Assembly (NCBI GenBank): GCA_030674155.1 | Contig: CM060326.1 | Location: forward strand, 28,149,201 to 28,161,700 | Length of the DNA stretch: 12,500 nt | Direction: 5' to 3' | Source of the DNA: Stramonita haemastoma | Taxonomy: Eukaryota; Mollusca; Gastropoda; Neogastropoda; Muricidae | Shown: positions 6,241-12,500 of the stretch, one piece after another | Position numbering within the stretch: position 1 is the stretch's first letter | Layout of the letters: every line of letters starts with the position of its first letter | Translations under genes and position numbers: made by a program | Notes under the pieces: generated by a model | What the model saw: the letters and a program-made list of their open reading frames with translations, nothing else | The model's database searches: none | What the model was told of the DNA's origin: nothing

Positions 6241-6840
6241 CGTATTACAGCTTTGAACTTGTCTGCAAGATGCACAATGGCTTTCTCAACGGGAAATGCT
6301 TTTGCCGTCTAGCCCAGATACCTAGTTTAGTTTTTAAACACGACACATTGCTTTTGAACGTAAAGTGGAATGGCCAAGACGGATCAAAGCACAGCATGTC
6401 TATTAATGGAAAGCTTGCGTGCAAATTTGGAAGGAGGACAGAGGGATCTTTGCCGGATCAAAGAGGGGGTACAGCAGGCAATGCAGCCCGGAGTCTGCTG
6501 CCTTCCCTGTGCATGACATGAACCCGTTAACTGCAACCAGTAATTGCGGGCAGAAGTCTGCAAGAGTCCCATTTAAAAAGTCAGCAGTCATAAAATCGGA
6601 TTGAACTGCGTCTGATTGGCAGACGATTGCACCGCATTAAACTTGATGACCAGATCTCAGCCCTTGAAAAAGAACCGTTGGTGGTTTATCTTACTGTCTG
6701 ACGATGTATCCTAGTTTACTGGTCCTCGTATCAAGATCACCGTTGGAGGTTTGTGTGTGTCCTCCTGGCTAATTTTTGTAAGCTAATGTCATGATGAAAT
6801 GGAAAACAGTTTGTAAATCAAACCTTTCAATAAAAAAAAT
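6241..6840 (+). other. Possible terminal exon or 3' untranslated region
   Basis: This stretch has less repeat content and more balanced composition than its surroundings, and it ends with AATAAA followed by seven further A's. Two short overlapping + frames exist: 6270-6521 (83 codons) and 6419-6604 (61 codons). Neither has a recognisable motif. It could be the end of an unrecognised transcript, a retrocopy of one, or ordinary intergenic DNA. Confidence 0.25.
6829..6834 (+). promoter_or_regulatory. Candidate polyadenylation signal AATAAA
   Basis: AATAAA lies within CAATAAAAAAAATGC. GTTGTTGTTATTGTTGCTGTTG, a G/T-rich stretch, follows about 25 bases later, which is where a downstream element would be expected. 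It may end a transcript from the region upstream. No coding exon is firmly linked to it. Confidence 0.3.
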
Positions 6841-7749
6841 GCATCTTTATTACAGAAATCGTTGTTGTTATTGTTGCTGTTGAACCTGAATTTCTCTGTG
6901 ATGTGTGCCTATCTGCTTGTCCCTTTATTAAGATGTCTAGTCTTACACCTATCGTAGAGTTGTCACTTCATCCTTTTGGACATACAAAAACAACGCATGT
7001 GCGTACTCCATGCTCATATTAAACGATCATTCTAGTACGAGATTGCTTCATAAGCACAAAATAGCTTTTCTGATGTCTGAAAGATAAAATATGAATTTTA
7101 AGAAATGCATATTTCATTGTTTTGCCACTTAGATTGTTATACACTTATCGATTTGTTAATACTGACACGTCACTCTTTCGCAGCATTTCCATAGAAGCAT
7201 GCAACTACACTTCATGGTCAGTTTAAGTGTTCAGCTTATCTTGCGGAATGTTTAGCAAGATAGAATTAAACACAAAACCCATCAGCTAATCATTATTAAA
7301 AGACTTATCATTACTACGGCTGAAGTCTCTTGCTCTGATGGTGTGTTGTCAAGCTGTGAACCTAGGTGGGTGTGTATCAAATAAGGCAGTTTGTTATTGA
7401 CTGCAGTGATCATGTCACACTTCTCAGACCATCCTTGTTGTTGGTGATGTACCCTCTTCTAGTCAAGTGCAAACGGCAGGATGGTTTTTGCTCTGAACTG
7501 GACCTGAGCTCAGTAATCTGTCACAGTGTTTGCTAGGTCTCTTGACATTGTGTTGACAAATACAAACTTTAAAATGATGACAGTGTTTAGAGTCTTCCCC
7601 TCCAGCTCTTTTCCTCTTAAATACTATTTTTTTCCCGTTGCCAGAGCGGCTACGTGACCTAATACAAAAGAGCAATTCATTCTAACTGGCATTATTTGAA
7701 ATACCATGTTTTTTTCTCTCATTACGCTAGTTAGTGACTGCCAGCATCC
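6841..7749. other. Single-copy AT-rich intergenic stretch
   Basis: About 900 bases contain no recognisable gene, repeat or element. The longest frame (minus, 7463-7675, 70 codons) has a basic, unstructured product with no known motif. AT-rich homeodomain-like words (CTAATCATTATTAAAA) occur at about 7286-7301, but such words are common in DNA of this composition. Confidence 0.5.
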
Positions 7750-7865
7750 AGAGAGACAAACTTACAGAGATAAAAACAGACAGACGGAGACAGACAGCCA
7801 GACAGACATACAGACAGAGACAGATAAAAAGACAGGAAGGCCGAAAGACAGTCAGGCAAACAGAT
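7750..7865. repeat. Imperfect CAGA tetranucleotide tract
   Basis: CAGACAGA words recur with AGAGA, ATAAAAA and CCAG interruptions across about 115 bases. The + strand is purine-rich. The open frame spanning it (7706-7963) is mostly Thr/Asp/Arg/Gln from the repeat and is not called a gene. Confidence 0.85.
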
Positions 7866-8492
7866 ATGGATATAGCAAAATCTTACAGCGAAAAAAAACA
7901 GAGAAGAACACGATAGACGGGCAAGGTCTGTACAAAGAGGGATGGAAGGTGGTAGTCAAGTAAACACGTGTCAAAAATCAGAAAGATATTCAGAAAAAAG
8001 AGTTAGAAATTGACCCAAAAAACCCCGAAAACAAATGACTGATGGAGCTCGATAGAAACAAAAAACAAAACAAAAAAACAACGCTTATTTTGAATTGCTT
8101 CCATCATCTAAAAACACATCTTAACTGTATTCCAATGTTGAGACACAGAGAGATGCCTGCCAAACATGTATCCCCTACAGATTCTAATCCTGGCGGCGCG
8201 TGGCATTAAGCTTATTCTTAGGAAGGGGTGGAGGTGGCCATTAGCATTATGCCCACCCATTCTTCAGGGAAGCTCGCCTTGAAAGATCGCATTAAAGAAG
8301 CTGCCAGAAAGGCCCCTGGGGTCAACTAATGATGAATCCTAAACTGTTTTTTCTTCTTATTTTTACTAATCAGAGGTCTTTGGGAACAAAGATCATTAAA
8401 GAAATATAAGACCGATCTGAAATTTGGGGTTCTGTTTATTTTGTTCTCTTTTTAACTACTGCAAATGGATTTTGTAATATCATTGGTGAGAC
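7866..8492. other. Single-copy stretch including a GC-richer island at 8145-8335
   Basis: The left part is A-rich, with CAAAACAAAAA runs. Bases 8145-8335 are noticeably richer in G and C than the flanks. They contain an AG acceptor-like CCCCTACAG near 8171-8179 followed by a 33-codon open frame, but no motif I know. The palindrome TCTTTG-GGAA-CAAAGA at 8377-8392 has two facing SOX/TCF-like CTTTG words. A diverged exon or a conserved noncoding element is possible; neither is established. Confidence 0.4.
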
Positions 8493-8930
8493 TTCTTCTT
8501 CTTCTTCTTCTCTTCTTCTTCTTCTTCTTCTTCTTCTTCTTCTTCTTCTTCTTCTCTTCTTCTCCTTCCTCTTCTCTTCTTCTTTCTTCTTCTTCTTCTT
8601 CTTCTTCTTCTTCTTCTTCTTCTTCTCTTCTTCTTCTTCTTCTTCTTCTTTGCAGTCTTCTTCTTCTTCTTCTTTGCAGTCTTCTTCTTCTTCTTCTTTG
8701 CAGTCTTCTTCTTCTTTGCAGTCTTCTTCATCATCGTATTATTCGCATTCTTCGTATTATTCGCACTCTTCTTCCTCTTCGCATTCGTCTTCTTCCTTGC
8801 ATTTTTCTTCTTCTTCGTATTCTTTGCATTCTTCTTCTTCTCATTCTTCTTTGCATTCTTTTTCTTCACATTATTTACATTCTTTGCGTTCTTTTCATTC
8901 TTTGTATTCTTTGCATTCTTCTTTTTGTTA
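8493..8930. repeat. TTC (GAA) trinucleotide tract with degenerate 3' half
   Basis: Bases 8493-8650 are almost pure TTC/CTT with a few two-base gaps. From 8651 the array takes on TTTGCAG inserts at intervals of 24, 24 and 18 bases. It then decays into TTCTTTGCATTC and TTCGTATTATTC words up to about 8930, mostly keeping three-base periodicity. Long homopurine-homopyrimidine GAA/TTC tracts can form triplex DNA. Poly-Leu, poly-Ser and poly-Lys/Arg frames over this tract (for example 8465-8947 +) exist because stops are rare in it; no evidence supports translation. Confidence 0.95.
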
Positions 8931-9340
8931 CTGTTAGACCAGACTAGTACTTGTTCATAGCTTTTGGGGGACTTAAATGTTTTACACCAAAGGTATTGGT
9001 TGACTTAAAAAACTGCATAAGTGCATAGAGTTATGTCTGTGCGCCTGTAACATACTGATAAATAATATCAGCCTAGAATTATTTATGTTTTAGACAGGCA
9101 CAGAGAGAAAGGGATAGTCAGGTACAGAAACACTTAACAAACATATTTAGTTTTTGAGTAAGACAGAGAGGGACAAAGACAGAAAGACGGATGAAAGAAC
9201 CGAAGAAACCTTCTAGAGACAGACATAGAGCCATACAGCCCAACACATACACAGTCACGTAACCAAACACACACATAAAGCGCCGATGCCTTTTAAGCCT
9301 AAATCTTAACCTATTGCCATCTTCCCCAAACAGTTACAAA
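8931..9340. other. Intergenic stretch with degenerate purine-rich repeat
   Basis: After the TTC tract there is about 130 bases of unique sequence. Bases 9093-9235 then carry scattered ACAGAGAGA, GACAGAAAGACG and AGACAGACATAGAG words, an eroded CAGA/GA repeat. No gene is seen. Confidence 0.5.
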
Positions 9341-9356
9341 GAAACATGTCTGAACA

Positions 9357-9533
9357 ATGAGCCAACGACGCAAGCAGGCCCTAATTACGGCAAGGGAGGC
9401 ATGCATGGCTCGGCTTGTGTTAAGGCAAGGTGTCCTTTGCTGTTTTCTTTGGCACAACCGTGAGTGTGAGAAGCACTCCGTTAAAGAGTCGATTACAGAA
9501 GCCGAGGGAATGGCTGCTGCTACCTTTCAATAA
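9357..9533 (+). CDS. Small ORF (58 codons) in a GC-rich patch, unrecognised
   Basis: An ATG at 9357 opens a 58-codon frame ending at TAA 9531-9533. The product begins MSQRRKQALITAREACMARL and continues with a Cys/Leu-rich segment and an acidic end. Bases 9361-9420 are about 60% G+C, well above the neighbouring DNA, hinting at an exon or a fossil of one. It has no signal peptide, membrane helix or known motif. A different frame over the same bases runs longer, from 9430 to 9753, but opens with GTG. I favour neither strongly; this could be the remnant of an exon or transposon. Confidence 0.2.
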   Translation: MSQRRKQALITAREACMARLVLRQGVLCCFLWHNRECEKHSVKESITEAEGMAAATFQ

Positions 9534-9869
9534 TGACACTGCCTTGGCATGTCTCTTTTCCAAAGAAGGGTTTTCAATCAATGTTGAAATTCAACCAGAT
9601 ATAATTCAAAGTGCTTATACTCATGCAGCATGTTTTGCTGTAAACTTGGTGGTGTGTTTTACTGAATTCATTTATTACTTGTATCATGGTTTTTTGTGTT
9701 GTTTTTTCTTTTCTTTGGGTTCAATTTTTTATTTGAAGAGCATTGTGATTTGAGTTTATATCCATCTCACGAACTGCTGTATGCATGCTATCCTGTACTG
9801 GACGAATCTCTCTCAGAATCACCAAAGAGAACATGTTGCGTATGTATCCTTTCTCAATCTCAGAACAGC

Positions 9870-9903
9870 GAGAGAAAGAGAGAGAGAGGAGAGAAGAGAG
9901 AAG

Positions 9904-9966
<63 letters not shown>

Positions 9967-10021
9967 GAGGAGAGAGAGAAGAGAGAGAGAGAGGGGGAGA
10001 GGAGAGGGAGGAGGAGAGGAG

Positions 10022-10096
<75 letters not shown>

Positions 10097-10097
10097 A
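9870..10097. repeat. GA microsatellite (about 228 bp)
   Basis: GAGA runs are broken by GGAGAGAGGAG and GAAGAGAG interruptions, concentrated in 9950-10030, with purer runs on each side. This is the only dinucleotide tract of the window with the purine strand on +; the other large ones read CT. Arg-Glu and Ser-Leu frames across it are artefacts. Confidence 0.95.
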
Positions 10098-11200
10098 GTA
10101 TGTAAAGCTGTCTACTTAAAATCCAAGAAAAGAAAGAGATCAAACAAAGTGAAATTGCCTGTCAGCGTGTGCTTAAACAAAGTTTACGGCAAAACACATA
10201 ACTATAAATTGCAATTTGTCATGTAATCTGAGACAAATCAAAATGTAGACATCGTTGCCACAATCAATTTTCATCTATAACCATCATCAAGAAACTTAAA
10301 GAGAAATAGCCATAATGTTGTGGTTTTCCAATACTGATCCCTTGATAGCCTATTTGCCTACTTCTTTCATGTTTGTGATAAGTGTCTATCAAGTTCTTAA
10401 TGCGTACCAATTTCTGACGGAGTTTTAACGAAAGTAAAGGGATTGCCACCATGCTAGGCTGAGAAATAAGATTAGTCTAGTTCTCCGACTTATTTTTCGC
10501 ATCGTTTTGAACTCGGAGGCTTACCATCGGTCAGATTGTAGCGTTTGCATCGGTTTCTCTGTCATCTGATTTTTCTCAGTTTTTTTTCCACATATAGAAA
10601 GGGCTTTATCTGAGATGAAAACTTTAACGTGGTAGTAGATCTGACATGGTGTATGTGAATGTCAGAGCTGTCATCAGTACGATTTGATTGATTCAGTATG
10701 TCTTCATAATGATAAATATTGGATGGATTGGATTGAATAGAACTGGCATGCCTTGCAATATCGTGTCTGTGCAAGATTGTTTCTACGTCAGGAAGCTCAG
10801 TGTTAAGTTTAATTCATAGGATTGGGATAGTTTTATAATGTAGAGAAGTTACAGTTTGCTCTAAAGAATGGTCTCTTCCAATCTGACAGCAACCAGAAAG
10901 ATTCAAACCCATCATCAATTAAGCACCAATTGTTCTACCCACAGAACCAGCATTTGTCTGCTTTGCTATTAAGTTCTCGTTATACCTTGCAAATTGCTAT
11001 TGTCTAGGTTAGACCCGAACTTGTTCAACCACAGACAGAAACTGAGCTAGGGATCAGTGGCATAGGTCTGTTGGTGTGGTGAGTTGTACAACGGATTTAA
11101 TGTACGACAAATAGGATGTTGCAATGGAGCAGAAAGAGCAAAATGTAAATCAAAATGTATTTGCCTTAGATGTTGCAGACTCGATAATTAAAAAGCATGA
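10098..11200. other. Single-copy AT-rich intergenic stretch
   Basis: About 1.1 kb lacks a supported gene. A minus-strand frame of 70 codons (10562-10774) is hydrophilic and unrecognised. Bases 10681-10740 contain several GATTGATT/GGATTGGATT words. A pol III-like A/B box pair on the minus strand (about 10899-10937) is described separately. Confidence 0.5.
10899..10937 (-). mobile_element. Possible remnant of a tRNA-derived SINE head
   Basis: Read on the minus strand, TAGAACAATTGG (10937-10926) resembles a pol III A box and GGTTTGAATCT (10909-10899) resembles a B box. The gap between them is only 16 bases, against about 32 in tRNAs, so any element has lost part of its tRNA-like head. The flanks are not recognisable as a SINE body. 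Chance similarity is a real alternative. Confidence 0.25.
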
Positions 11201-11207
11201 GGTTAGC

Positions 11208-11216
11208 TATATAAAA
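11208..11216 (+). promoter_or_regulatory. Candidate TATA box (TATATAAAA)
   Basis: TATATAAAA matches the animal TATA consensus. TATCAGAAC, an initiator-like word with its A at 11241, lies 33 bases from the first T of the box. The next ATG in a fair context (AAAATGA, A at -3) is at 11298. The arrangement fits a pol II core promoter with a short leader. AT-rich DNA also produces such matches by chance. Confidence 0.3.
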
Positions 11217-11297
11217 CAGACTATCAAGAAACAAACTATCAGAACAGCTATTAGTTCGGTTCATTATTTATATTTTATAACTTAAAGTAAAGTAAAA

Positions 11298-11566
11298 ATG
11301 AAGTCTTCTTCTGTTTTCTGTCTCCTGCTCTACGTCTCTGTCTCTCTCTCTGTCTCTGCTCTCTCTCTGTCTCTCCTCTGTCTCTATGTCCTCTCTCTAT
11401 CCTATCTGTCTCTCTCTCTACTCTCGTCTCTCTCTTTCTTTCCTCTCTCTTCTCTTCTTTCTCTCTCTCTCTCTGTCTCTTTCTGTCTCTCTTCTTCTCT
11501 GTCTGTCTGTCTGCCTGTCTGTCTGTCTGTCTATCTGTCTGTCTGTCGGGTCTGTCTTCTCTCTCT

Positions 11567-11648
<82 letters not shown>

Positions 11649-11696
11649 ACAAACAACAACATTATCATCAACAAAACAGCAGCAACATCACCATAG
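11298..11696 (+). CDS. Doubtful ORF opening with a signal-peptide-like sequence, overrun by CT repeat
   Basis: The ATG at 11298 begins MKSSSVFCLLLYVSVSLSVSA, which has the charged start, hydrophobic core and small residues of a secretory signal peptide. From about residue 15 onward, however, the frame is almost entirely the CT/GTCT microsatellite (Leu, Ser, Cys and Val only), and it runs past the tract to 11696. CT repeats always encode hydrophobic Leu/Ser, so the signal-like look is partly automatic. Only the first dozen codons and the TATA box upstream argue for a real first exon. No consensus 5' splice donor follows. Confidence 0.15.
11303..11647. repeat. Compound CT / GTCT microsatellite
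   Basis: Imperfect CT-rich sequence (11303-11500) leads into a GTCT tetranucleotide run (11501-11548). Purer CT follows (11555-11647), with a few TTC interruptions. The GTCT run is the complement of the CAGA-type repeat seen at 7750-7865. Confidence 0.95.
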
Positions 11697-12500
11697 CAAT
11701 GTTAACTTCAAAAACACTATAGTTATAACAAAACAAGCCTCTCCCTTCAGAGAAGGCAAGCGTTACATGGGAAAAAATCAATTCGCAGTTCATGGCAAAC
11801 TGCCCCGGCCCCTGAATCACAAGGATTATCATCATGGCCATTCCAACAAATATAGCTCGGAAATTAAAAGGGTGCTGTGAAAAGGTCAAACACCGCAGAG
11901 TATTATTAATACATTATGACGTGATTACCTGTAACCGGCCTTGAAATGGATGGGATTAAATATCAAGTGTCCTGCATACTGTAATGGATAACAAAACAAA
12001 ACAACAACAAAAAACATGGAAGAAAAGCAAAGTAGCATGTGATGATTGTTGGGCATTTCGTTGTATTGATCCTAGCATTTACAAGCCTGAACTTTGTCAT
12101 GGCTGCAAGGCTCTGTTTTGATGTTGTTGTTTTCGTGTAGGGCTCTTGTTTGCTGATTGATGTTTATTGATTGTTTGTGTTAAGTGCTTAAGAGAACACA
12201 AGCATTATGAGTGCGCAGAGGGAAAATAGGTAGCTGTTTCAGGAAAATACCAGCTTTTATGCGTGAATATTCGTAGGTGTGCATGCATACAATTCATCGG
12301 TACATGTGTGCACCTAAAAGGGAAAAAAAAGATAGAAGATAGAGTGAACACCTGCAAAGAGTAGGTAGACTGTATAGATTTAAAGCTGCTCAGACTGAAA
12401 GGAGAGGACTCTTTCACCGATTGGGATCTTTAACGTGATAGTCAAGTAGCATCTGAGGGAAATAATTCCAAGGCATATTCTGAGAACTAGTAGTCATATA
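11648..12500. other. Single-copy AT-rich intergenic stretch to the window end
   Basis: No supported gene. Bases 11648-11690 hold CAACAA/CATCA-type words. A 73-codon minus frame (11668-11889) and a 70-codon minus frame (12205-12417) have no motif or codon bias. GGGATCTTTAACGTG at 12423-12437 is the complement of a motif I associate with gastropod interspersed repeats. Confidence 0.5.
12423..12437 (-). mobile_element. Short motif shared with gastropod interspersed repeats
   Basis: On the minus strand this reads CACGTTAAAGATCCC, which I remember as a conserved core of a snail SINE-type repeat; a diverged equivalent (ACACGCTTTAAA) is in the SINE near 3500. The neighbouring sequence does not clearly continue the match, so only a fragment, or chance, is supported. 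Confidence 0.25.

Noticed and set aside
4983..7753. Shared 16-base word (GACTGCCTGCATCCAG at 4983, GACTGCCAGCATCCAG at 7736) as a possible dispersed repeat
   Set aside because: The similarity does not extend into the flanks on either side, so it is likely chance.
8168..8195. B-box-like GATTCTAATCC suggesting another SINE or tRNA
   Set aside because: The purine after TTC is replaced by T and no A box lies at the expected distance upstream.
8465..8947. 160-codon + frame rich in Leu/Phe/Ile, and overlapping Ser-rich and Lys/Arg-rich frames
   Set aside because: The frames are translations of the TTC tract and its decayed tail, where stop codons are rare. No unique domain is attached.
9430..9753. 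107-codon + frame with a hydrophobic C-terminus (possible membrane protein)
   Set aside because: The first codon is GTG with no ATG support, and the hydrophobic end is a T-rich stretch (TTTTTTCTTTTC) that encodes Phe by composition.
9696..10226. 176-codon Arg/Glu-rich frame and the antisense Leu/Ser frame
   Set aside because: Both are produced by the GA microsatellite; the non-repeat ends show no motif or codon bias.

Overview
This window looks like nuclear DNA of an animal, most likely a gastropod mollusc (possibly a caenogastropod). The evidence is low gene density and very long simple-sequence tracts (CT/GA, TG, TA, TTC). There is also a complex tandem satellite and a tRNA-derived SINE whose head and body resemble, from memory, a SINE-type repeat common in marine snails. 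Nothing suggests bacterial DNA: there are no operons, ribosome binding sites or rRNA/tRNA genes. The species assignment is inference; no database was available.

Layout from left to right. (1) Bases 2-94 are probably the last 30 codons of a protein gene entering from outside the window. A TAA stop and a polyadenylation signal at 172-177 follow. (2) A CT microsatellite (638-722) ends in a small perfect hairpin. (3) The only long non-repetitive reading frame is 811-1671 (+), 286 residues. It has a possible frameshifted acidic/serine-rich C-terminal extension to 1778, and it may be a mobile-element ORF or a host gene. A retroposon-like tail with four GTCATT units lies downstream (1921-1944). (4) Bases 1945-2676 are CT-rich and include a diverged 146-bp tandem duplication; a TA tract follows at 2951-3160. 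(5) A degraded SINE with recognisable pol III A and B boxes lies at about 3290-3580. (6) Bases 3835-4937 hold the most striking structure, a satellite built from a 14-bp and an 8-bp module. These combine into 22-bp units, 72-bp higher-order units and 70-bp higher-order units in successive domains. (7) A TG tract (5100-5490) precedes single-copy DNA with splice-like and polyadenylation-like signals (5709-6840). (8) The rest alternates single-copy AT-rich DNA with CAGA-type (7750-7865), TTC (8493-8930), GA (9870-10097) and CT/GTCT (11303-11647) tracts. A TATA box lies 90 bases before an ATG that opens a signal-peptide-like reading frame at 11298.

No set of genes here visibly works together. Most long open frames on either strand are by-products of stop-poor repeats and are not annotated as genes. 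The parts most worth checking are the modular satellite, the 811-1778 reading frame, the left-edge terminal exon, and the SINE.
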